Positions 9,116-18,191 of a stretch of 64,000 nt of DNA are shown piece after piece. The DNA lies in the NCBI GenBank assembly GCA_017303755.1, contig JAFLBS010000002.1, positions 1 to 64,000 of the forward strand, read 5' to 3'. Below the pieces are notes generated by a model. That model did not search any database and was not told where the DNA came from. It was given only the letters and a program-made list of their open reading frames with translations. Numbering within the stretch: the stretch's first letter is position 1; each line of letters opens with the position of its first letter. Source of the stretch: Flavobacteriales bacterium. Its GTDB lineage: Bacteria; Bacteroidota; Bacteroidia; Flavobacteriales; Flavobacteriaceae. A program made the position numbers and the translations under genes.

Positions 9116-9614
9116 TACTATAGAATTTAATATCATTATTGTTTTTTTTCAATTCTATTGAGGCATCCTCATCATTTGCTTGAAGTGAAACTTTATTTTC
9201 ACCATTTTTACTGTACAGCATTAAACTTGTTGCACCTTGTGGTTCGGCAAGTAATAAAAACTGTTGACTTGTTTTGGAGTCCAATGTTAAAAAGGCATTT
9301 CCATAATTATCGTCGGTAACGTATCCGCCTCGTTCTTGCCCTTCAGAATCGTAAAGCATTATTCCCGAAACAGATCCTTGTTTTTTTCGAACTTTAATTC
9401 GATGTCCATTTGCTATATTTGGCTCAGGTAAATGAGAACCAATAATAGCACGTTCAATTCCTAAACTATCAACAACGACGACTCCTCTTACTTTAATGAT
9501 TTTGTCTATTAAATTGACCTCTGTTAGGTTATCAATTTTTTTAAAGGAGAACAGATAATAACTAAAAGTTATTATATTGCAAATGCTTAGAAATAAGTAA
9601 ATTTTATTTTTCAT
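9105..9614 (-). CDS. Membrane-anchored hypothetical protein with repeated G-x-E-R blocks
   Basis: I prefer the ATG at 9614 (MKNKIYLFLSICNIITFSYYLF), a signal anchor, over the ATG 21 bases upstream. The exported part has two similar blocks, VRGVVVVDSLGIERAIIG and VSGIMLYDSEGQERGGYVTDD, followed by LTLDSKTSQQFLLLAEPQGA. This pattern recurs in Bacteroidota proteins without known function and probably forms a small beta-sheet domain. It overlaps the downstream propeller lipoprotein gene, which suggests a joint envelope role. Confidence 0.65.
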   Translation of the reverse strand: MKNKIYLFLSICNIITFSYYLFSFKKIDNLTEVNLIDKIIKVRGVVVVDSLGIERAIIGSHLPEPNIANGHRIKVRKKQGSVSGIMLYDSEGQERGGYVTDDNYGNAFLTLDSKTSQQFLLLAEPQGATSLMLYSKNGENKVSLQANDEDASIELKKNNNDIKFYSNEK

Positions 9615-9652
9615 TTTTTTAATTATAAGGTTCAACTATAGTTATATCTGTT

Positions 9653-12547
9653 TTATCTTTTGAGTGTAAAATTGCCTTTGTATTCCTTTCCGTTAGCTCG
9701 TTGAATTACAAACCAATAATCATCGGAAGGTAAATCTTGACCATCTAATTTTCCATCCCAAACGTTCAAGTCATTATTCAATACTTTTAGAAGTTTACCA
9801 AAACGATCGAAAATCATTATTTTGATGTTAGTTTCTAATTGTGAATATTTCACCTTCCAATAATCGTTATATCCGTCATTGTTTGGAGTGAAATATTTTG
9901 GATAGGTTAAAATGTAAGTTTCATGTAGTGTTGTGCCGCAACCATTTTTGTCTCTTACAAAAATGGTATATTCTCCAGCATCGAGATATTCAAATACGTT
10001 GGAATCTTGATATGTAATTCCATCAATGGAATATTCATAATCGCCTAAACCGAAAGAATGTATTATAATGAAATTATTATTATCACTTAAGTCTTCTGTT
10101 TCAATGTTTTGAATAGTTGCTACATTGGACATTTCAACTGAAAAGCTTTTAGTTGTTTGACATAATATATTTTCATTGTCATGGCTTACAGTTACAGAGT
10201 AATCGCCTGGCTCTGTGATAACTACCGATGATGTTGTCGCGCCTGTAGACCAGATGTAACTCGCGAAATTTGTAGGTAATGAGATTTGTAAGGTATTGTT
10301 TCCTTCACAAATGCTGTAAGTTTGGTTTAATTCAAATTCGGGTTTTTGTTTAACCTCTAAAATCATAGTTGTTATTATGAAGCAATTTCTATTTGCATTG
10401 TTTGATATTCGTATGTAAATTGTTTGAGGATTTGAGGTGTTTGTATAATTTGAATTTAATATATTCATGTCATTTTCTGCGTCATTGTATGACAAATAAT
10501 AGTCTATATTGAAATCTCCAATTGATTGTCCTGCCAGAATTTCAGAATTTTTTGAGGTTAAATCAAAGATTGTTGAACCCGAGTTTTCCTCGCAAAGTAT
10601 ATAATTTGAAATTGGCATCGTAAAAGGTTGTTTTGCAACTTTAATTTCAATTGTGGTAATTGCATAACAGTTTGTATTTATGGTATTCTCAACTCTTGCA
10701 TATAAAGTTTCTTCTATATTTGAGGTGTAGTAAATTTGGGGAAGAGGATTACTATTATTTTGCGCTTCTGACAAAGTTAAATGATAGGTTGCACTGAAAG
10801 AGCTTTGATCATCATTGAGAATAATTAGACTGCTAAGTGAAGTAAAATCGAATGCTTCTGAGTTATCATATGGAAATGAATCACATCCTTTTAAATCGAT
10901 AGAAGGTATAACTATTGGTTTTTCGGAAAATGTTACTTCAATGGTAGATAAGCTGTAACAATTAAAATTATTGTAGTAATAAATTTTTGCATAAAAAGTT
11001 GATTCACTTGAAGTAAGAACTTGAATTTCAGGTAAGACATTTAAATGATTAATTGCATCAGTCATTGATGCAAAGTATGAGATTCTATATAAATCGAGAG
11101 ATTGACTGCCTGCTATACTATTTTTGTATTCACTTAAATCTATCTGTGAACCTATTTGATCACATAGTATGATTGGAGGTATAGAATTAGCAATTGGAGG
11201 ATTGACCAAATTAACTATTTTAGTTCTTGTAAATGTTCCGTTCGTCGTTGAAAAAGTAGCAGAGACTAAATAGTTGCCTACTGAGTTGTATGAATGAGTA
11301 GGATTTAATACTGTTGCTACATTGCTACCATCTCCAAAATCCCAAGTAATTGAAGAAATAGGTAAATTACTATTTACAGAAAAGGTAACATCATTTGAAC
11401 CACAATTATTTTCATAAACAATATTTGCATCAAAATTGGATTGAATTGATTGTGGTAAACCTAAGCGACAAATTCCAGATAATGGAATTTGATTAAAGTT
11501 AAATTGGCAATCAGCGCCTATATTTTCTGGGCTATTGATTACACTTAAATAATTGTGATTTCCGTTAGTATATGTACCAGCACAATAAATCTTTCCATCA
11601 GTTGCCAGTTGTAATGAACCAAAATAGAACGGGTATTCATCAGTAATCAAGATTTCAGAATTTGGGATGTCAGCTGACGTCAAGTCATATTGAATAATAG
11701 TACTCAATGAATACGATGTGTATCCAGCAGAAAGGTATAGTGTTTTACTGGATTGTGAGAATTCGGCACCGTAGCATAGCATGTAGTCTGCAGTGTTTAA
11801 AGTAATTTCATTGCTAACTATTCCTGTAGATGCATCAAAATTGAATAGCTGTACATCATTATAACGATTAACACAAACCAACATAGTCCCATCTGGAGAA
11901 AATTTTAATTGACCTTGCGTTCTGTATGCGTCTGATGCATTTTCATTTGCTATGGTGGTGCCGATTGAAGTAGCGATGGGGTAGAGATTAACTCCATTAG
12001 AGTCAACATTAAAAGCTAAAAAGGAATTGTCCCCAAAGGCATGCGTCATTACCCAATATCCGTCTCCCTCAGAATTTTTTATTGCACATATTTTTTCGCA
12101 AACAGGTGTGTGTAACAGAATATTTTTGTTATTTGTAACATCCCCGAAACCGCCATTTAGATTCATATCAACCTCGCTATATCTCATGCCTGAATTCCCG
12201 CCCTGAGCAGTTGTAGTAAAAATGTAAAATATATTGTTCGAATTAGGTTTAGGAACTATTATAGCAGATTGAGTGCTCGAAGAATGTCCAAGTAAATTGT
12301 CGCCATTTGGCATTACAATATGATCTCTAGTCCATGCTTTACCACCATCGGTGTAAAATAATAATTGGCCAGCACTATTACAAATTGTAGCGCATCCTTC
12401 ATTTGTGTTAATCAGACCATCATTTAAATCAATAGCTGTAACACTATTAAAGTCTATTCCTGCATTGTTACCAAAGTACCAAATATTTGATTCTCTTTGA
12501 GAGAAACATGAAGAGTAAATAAAAAAAAGTACAATTAATTTTTTCAT
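9653..12547 (-). CDS. Large secreted protein with PKD domain and T9SS type B sorting domain
   Basis: A 964-residue protein. It has a signal peptide (MKKLIVLFFIYSSCFSQ), then NIWYFGNNAGIDF, which opens a propeller-like region of about 350 residues common in flavobacterial adhesins. A PKD domain with WDFGDGS and THSYNSVGNY lies near residues 400-435. Several beta-sandwich repeats follow, with recurrent blocks such as LSEAQNNSNPLPQIYYTSN and YNDAENDMNILNSNY. The C-terminus, YFTPNNDGYNDYWKV to WDGKLDGQDLPSDDYWF, is the gliding-motility-associated (type B) sorting domain, so it should be exported by T9SS and attached to the surface. Its gene lies 38 bp upstream of the 9105-9614 gene on the same strand. 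Confidence 0.9.
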   Translation of the reverse strand: MKKLIVLFFIYSSCFSQRESNIWYFGNNAGIDFNSVTAIDLNDGLINTNEGCATICNSAGQLLFYTDGGKAWTRDHIVMPNGDNLLGHSSSTQSAIIVPKPNSNNIFYIFTTTAQGGNSGMRYSEVDMNLNGGFGDVTNNKNILLHTPVCEKICAIKNSEGDGYWVMTHAFGDNSFLAFNVDSNGVNLYPIATSIGTTIANENASDAYRTQGQLKFSPDGTMLVCVNRYNDVQLFNFDASTGIVSNEITLNTADYMLCYGAEFSQSSKTLYLSAGYTSYSLSTIIQYDLTSADIPNSEILITDEYPFYFGSLQLATDGKIYCAGTYTNGNHNYLSVINSPENIGADCQFNFNQIPLSGICRLGLPQSIQSNFDANIVYENNCGSNDVTFSVNSNLPISSITWDFGDGSNVATVLNPTHSYNSVGNYLVSATFSTTNGTFTRTKIVNLVNPPIANSIPPIILCDQIGSQIDLSEYKNSIAGSQSLDLYRISYFASMTDAINHLNVLPEIQVLTSSESTFYAKIYYYNNFNCYSLSTIEVTFSEKPIVIPSIDLKGCDSFPYDNSEAFDFTSLSSLIILNDDQSSFSATYHLTLSEAQNNSNPLPQIYYTSNIEETLYARVENTINTNCYAITTIEIKVAKQPFTMPISNYILCEENSGSTIFDLTSKNSEILAGQSIGDFNIDYYLSYNDAENDMNILNSNYTNTSNPQTIYIRISNNANRNCFIITTMILEVKQKPEFELNQTYSICEGNNTLQISLPTNFASYIWSTGATTSSVVITEPGDYSVTVSHDNENILCQTTKSFSVEMSNVATIQNIETEDLSDNNNFIIIHSFGLGDYEYSIDGITYQDSNVFEYLDAGEYTIFVRDKNGCGTTLHETYILTYPKYFTPNNDGYNDYWKVKYSQLETNIKIMIFDRFGKLLKVLNNDLNVWDGKLDGQDLPSDDYWFVIQRANGKEYKGNFTLKR

Positions 12548-12643
12548 TTTAATCTTTTTTTAAAAATCCGTTGTAGTTACAGAAAACAACTATTAACCTA
12601 TTTTATTTTCACCAAACCAATTCACTGTTACAACACAACGGAT

Positions 12644-14821
12644 TTATTCTTTAATTACTTTGAAGGATGTGTTTTTTGACATGATAGTAAGGCTAACCGT
12701 ATACGCACCAGTTGAAAGGTTTGAGACATCAACTTCAAAATTGTTAGATAAAGGTGTTGTCTCTAGCACTAATTTTCCATCTGTACTGTATACCATTATT
12801 TTATCAACTGGATCTTTAGATTTAATAGATAGTAAGCCTTTTGTTGGGTTAGGAGCAAAGGAGTAGTCAATAAACCCATCTCCATACTCATCGTTACCTA
12901 AAGTGTTAATGCATTCAACCGTAGCTTCCCAACCATTATTACTTTCTCCATAGAAGTAAAAAGGACTCGAGAAAAATTCTAATGTTAATGCTCCAGATGG
13001 GTCTTGTGATTCAAATATATATTGATTGGGATAAAAATCAGAACCAAAACCGTATGCTAAAAAAGGATATCCAAAAGTTAAGTAATTTAAAAGAGGACCA
13101 TTGTTATTTAAACCATCATATATAAAGAGCCAACCATCCCACTCAACAAGATCTAAATTTAAAAATGTTAATTTGATTTTTTTTCCAGGAACTGTTGGCA
13201 CGATAGTACGTATAATATGTTCTGTGGCCTTATATCCATTATTTGCACCACCAGTATCATAAATAGTTATTCCATCACAATTATCTCCCTGAGTAGCAAA
13301 TGTTTTTGAATGATTAGGATAGGTCAAATTATTAGCACAACTTCCTCTTACTGTAACCTCGTAATAACTATTTGAATTTAAATTATCAATAAAATATGAA
13401 TTTGTGTTTACTAAATTCCATACTGGTTCACTACCATGAGGAACAACAGAAATTTCCCATTGAGTTGTTGTTGTATTTGAATCAGACCATTGTATTAATG
13501 TTGAATTTTGTGTTACATTCAAAGTTTGTATTCTACCTATTGTATTGATACAACTATCTATACAATTTGAACTTAAACAAGAAGAATTTTCTATGTGTTG
13601 AATGATTGCATTTGCTGGTTGTTCTCCAAAACCCAAGGAAAAATTAGGAAAGCAGTAGCTCATAATTGTGCCTAATGTTCCTGGAGGAGTATAAGGTGTT
13701 GGACAATCGTAATATGATGGCGCGCAGCCATCAATTGCTGTATTGTTTCCATTCCATACACAGGCATGAGTATGATGAGAACCCAAAACATGTCCTAATT
13801 CATGAGTGAGTACATAAACAGGTTGTGAATAGGTTGGTATGTTGGAATAGCTCAAAACAAAGTCACCATAGGCATATTTTCTGTCAGTACAAAGTCTACC
13901 AATACCAAAGGCTTGACCACCAAGTTGTCCTGGATCAATATCAGCAATAAACCCAACATCTCCATCAAAATCTGGGCGAATGTTTGTAAAAGCAGGAAGG
14001 ATGAAGTTACTTGAATAGGAATAATAATCATTTTGTGTCCAAATAAAGATTGTTTTTAAGCTAATCGAAATACCATCGTTATTAAATAGTGTTTGCGAAT
14101 TATTGAAAATTGAAGTTATCCAATTTGTTGTTGTTGTTAGGTTACTACCATTTGCTAAATATGCTTGATAACCAATTTCTAAATAGGTGGATACACATTT
14201 ATTGGATTGATTATTTCTGTTATTTTGAGAGCTATTTTGCGTTATTGTTTTTTCATCTTTTGTGTTACAGGTAAATTCAGTATTCACTAATAGATCTGAA
14301 TCAGAGTAAATAATATATTTTGGACTATCAATTAACTTACCAATATTAATATTTCCTAATTCTGTTGAAGAAATGATTCCGTTCATTTCATTTTCAAAAA
14401 AATTAAAAGATGCAATGGAATTTTCATCCCCTTTTATTATCCCTCTATAATGCTGTCCCTTTGAATAGATTATATTTTCTTTTGTATCTGTTTTGATGTT
14501 AAAACCGCTTGAAAATATATTTACTCGATATAATTCAATAGTAATTGGTTGACTTTTGAATTGAATTTGTAATTCGATTGTTTGGTATTGATTTATAATT
14601 ATCTTTTCAAACTCCATAAGTTTTAAAGATACATATGATGCATCTTTAATGATTTTTTCGTTTTTAAAAACGGATTTATCTTCACTATTTTCAAAGATTG
14701 ATAGTTTTTCAAAATTAAAGTTAGCATCTTTATATCTTTTAATTTCTGCAGGTATTTTTTTTTGTGAGAACGCAACATAAGGCAAACATATAATTAGCGT
14801 GTATAGTAGAATTTTTTTCAT
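12644..14821 (-). CDS. Secreted zinc metalloprotease with T9SS type A sorting domain
   Basis: A 725-residue protein. The signal peptide MKKILLYTLIICLPYVAFSQ is followed by a propeptide-like region of about 200 residues. The metzincin catalytic domain carries HELGHVLGSHH at about residues 340-350 and a Met-turn in GTIMSYC. A fibronectin type III-like segment (about 425-505) and a CUB-like domain (about 520-640, with TIYDTGGANNGY and LFIYDGLNNNGP) follow. The last 75 residues, from FAPNPTKGLLSIKS onward, are a type A sorting domain. It probably degrades proteins at the cell surface or in the medium. It is a family relative of reprolysin-like T9SS proteases. Confidence 0.9.
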   Translation of the reverse strand: MKKILLYTLIICLPYVAFSQKKIPAEIKRYKDANFNFEKLSIFENSEDKSVFKNEKIIKDASYVSLKLMEFEKIIINQYQTIELQIQFKSQPITIELYRVNIFSSGFNIKTDTKENIIYSKGQHYRGIIKGDENSIASFNFFENEMNGIISSTELGNINIGKLIDSPKYIIYSDSDLLVNTEFTCNTKDEKTITQNSSQNNRNNQSNKCVSTYLEIGYQAYLANGSNLTTTTNWITSIFNNSQTLFNNDGISISLKTIFIWTQNDYYSYSSNFILPAFTNIRPDFDGDVGFIADIDPGQLGGQAFGIGRLCTDRKYAYGDFVLSYSNIPTYSQPVYVLTHELGHVLGSHHTHACVWNGNNTAIDGCAPSYYDCPTPYTPPGTLGTIMSYCFPNFSLGFGEQPANAIIQHIENSSCLSSNCIDSCINTIGRIQTLNVTQNSTLIQWSDSNTTTTQWEISVVPHGSEPVWNLVNTNSYFIDNLNSNSYYEVTVRGSCANNLTYPNHSKTFATQGDNCDGITIYDTGGANNGYKATEHIIRTIVPTVPGKKIKLTFLNLDLVEWDGWLFIYDGLNNNGPLLNYLTFGYPFLAYGFGSDFYPNQYIFESQDPSGALTLEFFSSPFYFYGESNNGWEATVECINTLGNDEYGDGFIDYSFAPNPTKGLLSIKSKDPVDKIMVYSTDGKLVLETTPLSNNFEVDVSNLSTGAYTVSLTIMSKNTSFKVIKE

Positions 14822-14899
14822 AACATGTTATTTTAATGATTTGTAGATTTTACAGACAAAAAATTGTCGTCATTATCTTTGCAATTAATTACAACTATA

Positions 14900-15967
14900 T
14901 TATTCCTTAATAAATTTTGAGACGATTGATTCATTTGAAGCACTCACAACCTTAATAATATACAATCCACTTGGAAAAGTGCTAACATCAATGTTATCAA
15001 ATGCATAATTTTGCTTTAGTATTTTTTGACCATTAGAAAGAAAAATACTGACCTCTTTAATGTCCTCATTTGCTTTAATGGTTAATGAATTTTGAGTAGG
15101 ATTTGGCGACAAACCAACTGAAAATTGATGATTGAAATCAGTATTCAACAATGAGTTTAAACTTACCTTTACTATTCGGTTTGCTCCAGTTTCTGCTATG
15201 TATAAATCGTTATTAAACACAACCATACTTTGTGGGTTATTTAGTCCAGTTAGTATAAGTTGTGGCGTAGTAGAACTTCCGTAAGGGTCTATTTTATACA
15301 ATTTACCTTCTATGTTGTCAGAAATAAATAGGGTTCCTTCATTTAATAATAATGACGACGGATGTGGAATTCCCGAAACCAAAATTTGTGAATTTGTAAT
15401 TGGGTTGAGAAATGAATTAACACCGACGTAGCCATAATCAGCATTTGCATAATAAAATAAATCCCCATCAACAATGATGTCTTTTGCTAATTCATAAGTC
15501 AATACGGTCATTTGAAATGGAAGTGTGCTTGTATCGATTTTCCGTATCGAATAGTTACCATAAATGCATACTGCAACAGCTCCATTTACAACGTCGATAC
15601 CTTTAGGCGATAATAAGCCAGTTGTTATGTAACTAAACATCTGAGGTGGCGCAATAAGCATATTGAACCGAGATATCTCATCGGATCCTGTCTCCAGTAT
15701 GTACAAATAATTGTTGTGAATTTTTAAACGAGTGGGCGTTGTAAGGTTACTTGTAAAAAGATCAAAGGCGGCTGGATTTTGATCATTCAAAAAAGCAACA
15801 GATATTTTGTTAGCGGCAGATTCAGCAATATACAAATTACCCACTTGGTCAACTGCCAATCCTTGCGGTTCTGCCAATCCTGAAATAACTTCTGTGATTT
15901 GAGCTGTTGCAGAGGTAGTAATGGAGAATATAGCTGATAGAGTCAGCAAGATTATTGTTTTTTTCAT
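14900..15967 (-). CDS. Secreted NHL-repeat propeller protein with T9SS type A sorting domain
   Basis: A 355-residue protein: signal peptide to about residue 22, then NHL-like blades in which PQGLAVDQVGNLYIAES, TRLKIHNNYLYILETG and PQSMVVFNNDLYIAETGANRI recur, then a type A sorting domain from VGLSPNPTQNSLTIKA to the end. It is a close paralogue of the last 330 residues of the 20434-22995 protein, down to shared runs such as NPYGSSTTPQLILTGLN versus NPYGGSTSPQLLISGLN. Both genes carry the same palindromic promoter element. The likely role is surface binding; the ligand is unknown. Confidence 0.88.
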   Translation of the reverse strand: MKKTIILLTLSAIFSITTSATAQITEVISGLAEPQGLAVDQVGNLYIAESAANKISVAFLNDQNPAAFDLFTSNLTTPTRLKIHNNYLYILETGSDEISRFNMLIAPPQMFSYITTGLLSPKGIDVVNGAVAVCIYGNYSIRKIDTSTLPFQMTVLTYELAKDIIVDGDLFYYANADYGYVGVNSFLNPITNSQILVSGIPHPSSLLLNEGTLFISDNIEGKLYKIDPYGSSTTPQLILTGLNNPQSMVVFNNDLYIAETGANRIVKVSLNSLLNTDFNHQFSVGLSPNPTQNSLTIKANEDIKEVSIFLSNGQKILKQNYAFDNIDVSTFPSGLYIIKVVSASNESIVSKFIKE

Positions 15968-16128
15968 AGCTATTTAATTTTTAAGAACATAAAAAAAGGA
16001 AGATTGAAATGATTATCAAGTTTCTATTCAACCAAACCACTCTATTACAAATTTCATTTTAATCACTAATCTCCCTTGTTTTATATGAACAAATACTGAA
16101 TAATATAATTACAACTAAAACTTTCTAC

Positions 16129-16199
16129 CAAATGTATGATGATTTATCACAGTAAAATATCACTTAAAAGAGGTGAAAATAAATACCTGTCATCAGGTA
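16129..16199 (-). promoter_or_regulatory. Palindrome-controlled promoter of the NHL protein gene at 15967
   Basis: The palindrome at 16184-16199 is TACCTGTCATCAGGTA on the plus strand. The -7 element TACATTTG lies at 16136-16129 on the minus strand. Their centres are 59 bp apart, as in four other promoters here. A weaker second site, CACCTCTTTTAAGTGA (minus strand, 16175-16160), lies 24 bp closer to the promoter. No TTG is present at the usual -33 place, which suggests activator dependence. The leader to the ATG is about 160 nt. Confidence 0.75.
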
Positions 16200-16281
16200 T
16201 GTAGAAATTAAAAATACCCATCATATTCAGCCGATAAACCTTTTTTAATTTTATAGTTAAAAAGTACAATATCCTGATTTT

Positions 16282-16980
16282 CTAATTTTTAATCAGCTTT
16301 GAGGTTACTGTTTTACCATTAGCAAAAGTCAATTTTAAAAAATACAACCCCGATCCAAGATCAGAAATATTAATTGAATTTAAGTCGGAGATTTGAAATA
16401 CTCTTATTTTTTTCCCTAAGACGTCGAAACAAGTGATATTCAATATGTCATCTTGACTGTGAATTGTAATTTCGTTTTGAGCAGGATTTGGAAAAATACT
16501 ATAGACGGCTTCTGTAAAATCATTACTATTGAGATTTGCATCTTGAACACAAATATTAAAAGATGCAGTTGTAAGGTTAGCCGAAGCATTAAATACTCGA
16601 ATTAAATAGGTTTCGCCTACCACAAAACTGTTTCCAATATATGATTCACTTGTAGAAGTTGTATTGGAATTTTGACATGCAACAATAGTTCCGTTGCAAT
16701 TATTTTGAATAATTTGAAATCCGTGATTTACCCCATTAGCTGGAGAAATATAGACGCTCATCGTTGGATCAGTAGCTACAAATTGATACCATACATCTTG
16801 AGAAGAATTTGAACCACAACTTGGAGCTGGTGACGATATTCCCGAACCACTAAAAGTTCCAGTAATTAAGTTGCATTCGATAGCTGGAGTTAATGCAATT
16901 GCATTGGAACATAGATCATTTTGAGAATATGATTTTATGAAACAAATAAAAAGTAAAATGAAGTAGTTCTTTTTTTTCAT
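16282..16980 (-). CDS. Small secreted protein with T9SS type A sorting domain
   Basis: A 232-residue protein. A signal peptide ending in SYSQ is followed by NDLCSNAIALTPAIECNLITG, a start frequently seen in flavobacterial surface domains, then a domain of about 120 residues with paired cysteines (CGSNSSQDVWYQFVATDPT and NCNGTIVACQNS). The last 75 residues, FPNPAQNEITIHSQD to the final SKLIKN, form a type A sorting domain. The central domain resembles the pre-peptidase C-terminal type beta-sandwich. It lies in a same-strand run with the other T9SS genes but has none of the palindromes in its own upstream 220 bp. Confidence 0.8.
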   Translation of the reverse strand: MKKKNYFILLFICFIKSYSQNDLCSNAIALTPAIECNLITGTFSGSGISSPAPSCGSNSSQDVWYQFVATDPTMSVYISPANGVNHGFQIIQNNCNGTIVACQNSNTTSTSESYIGNSFVVGETYLIRVFNASANLTTASFNICVQDANLNSNDFTEAVYSIFPNPAQNEITIHSQDDILNITCFDVLGKKIRVFQISDLNSINISDLGSGLYFLKLTFANGKTVTSKLIKN

Positions 16981-17201
16981 CGTTATATTAATATAAAGAT
17001 TTTAGGTATAATTCTAATTATGATAGTAAGTAATTCAATATTTTAAATTGATTCTGTAATTGGGGAAAAATTTACTCGTTAAATCTAAGTCAGAATATAT
17101 TTTTACTATATGGGTTTTAATTGTTGTACAGAGTTACGAAAAATCACATGTTACCACAGATACAATACTTGAGATATAATACTTGTAGTGATGATTGTAA
17201 T

Positions 17202-17423
17202 TTATGATTTCTCCAATGGTATTGAAGCTGTGGCAATAAAGTTATTACCAGATACATTATCATATGTGTTGAAATTCACATTATAAGGTATGGTTGACAC
17301 TTTTTTTGTATTACTAATGAGTTCAGTTAATTGTACAAAAGGATGTTTATGATTAAGACATCCTAATAATTGAATCAGTATCAAAACTATGAGGAAATTA
17401 AACTTGAAGATTTTCATTTTCAC
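17202..17423 (-). CDS. Small lipoprotein, 73 residues
   Basis: The N-terminus KFNFLIVLILIQLLGC is a textbook lipoprotein signal, with LLGC as lipobox. The mature part has only about 52 residues, ends NFIATASIPLEKS, and has no motif I know. It may be a truncated relative of a larger lipoprotein. Evidence that it is real is its own promoter with the conserved palindrome (17434-17504). The -7 element ends only 10 bp before the ATG, so the mRNA would be nearly leaderless unless the second ATG two codons on is used. Confidence 0.65.
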   Translation of the reverse strand: MKMKIFKFNFLIVLILIQLLGCLNHKHPFVQLTELISNTKKVSTIPYNVNFNTYDNVSGNNFIATASIPLEKS

Positions 17424-17433
17424 TTATTTTTTT

Positions 17434-17504
17434 CAAAGTTAACAAATGAAAAACCCTATTGAAATAGCCAAATAATAGTAATTTTAATTACCTGATTTCA
17501 GGTA
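17434..17504 (-). promoter_or_regulatory. Palindrome-controlled promoter of the small lipoprotein gene at 17423
   Basis: The palindrome TACCTGATTTCAGGTA lies at 17489-17504, and the -7 element TAACTTTG at 17441-17434 on the minus strand, 59 bp centre to centre. A weak second site, TACTATTATTTGGCTA (minus strand, 17480-17465), lies at the fixed 24-bp offset. No -33 TTG is seen. The site also lies just downstream of the response regulator gene, so it could affect that transcript's end. Confidence 0.75.
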
Positions 17505-17555
17505 ATCAATCTTAATATTCTATTTTGGAAAATACTTTATTCTATGTGAAAGTCT

Positions 17556-18191
17556 TTAAATTAGGCCATTTTTTAATGCGAAACTTACTAACTCTGCCAC
17601 ATTTTTAACTTGAAATTTATTCAACAAATTTCTCCTATGGGTTTGAGTAGTTAAGAAACTCAAAAATAATTGGTCAGATATTTCTTGTGTTGACTTACCT
17701 TCAATAAGTAATTTTAGAATTTCCTTTTCTCTTCTGGTTAGGCGAGGGATGCTCTTTAAGTCAGTAAATTGTACTTTATTCACCAAGTTTTGGACTTCTT
17801 TACTGAAAGCAACCGTTCCGGTTAAAGCAGTTGTTATACAGTATACAAATTCGTCCAAACTTGCACTTTTTAATAGGTATCCACTAGCCCCGTTTTTAAT
17901 CATTTGAAGCACAATACTTCTTTCAGATTGACTACTTATTCCTAAAACAGTAATCTTTGGATATTTTTTTTTAATTTTTAAGCAAATATCGATACCGTTG
18001 CCATCAGCTAAAAAGACATCCAACAGTAAAACGTCAATAGCATTAATTTTTTTGTAGTCAAATAATTCATCACTAGTAGTAAATCCAGCAATAACCTCAT
18101 AATTAGTTGATTTCGAAAACAACAGGTTCAATCCTTCAACTATTAGAGGATGATCGTCAAGAATTGCTATTTTTGTTTTATTTGTATTCAT
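17556..18191 (-). CDS. LuxR/NarL-family response regulator
   Basis: A 211-residue protein with a receiver domain (acidic pair LDD at 11-13, phospho-acceptor Asp58 in LLLDVFLADG, a lysine near residue 109 in LLKSAS) and a C-terminal LuxR helix-turn-helix (about 150-211) containing LTRREKEILKLLIEGKSTQEIS. It is the partner of the histidine kinase at 18188-20182, whose stop overlaps its start by 4 bp (ATGA). LuxR-type regulators bind short palindromes as dimers, so it is the natural candidate for binding TACCTGAnnTCAGGTA at the five promoters around it. That link is an inference from position and family. Confidence 0.93.
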   Translation of the reverse strand: MNTNKTKIAILDDHPLIVEGLNLLFSKSTNYEVIAGFTTSDELFDYKKINAIDVLLLDVFLADGNGIDICLKIKKKYPKITVLGISSQSERSIVLQMIKNGASGYLLKSASLDEFVYCITTALTGTVAFSKEVQNLVNKVQFTDLKSIPRLTRREKEILKLLIEGKSTQEISDQLFLSFLTTQTHRRNLLNKFQVKNVAELVSFALKNGLI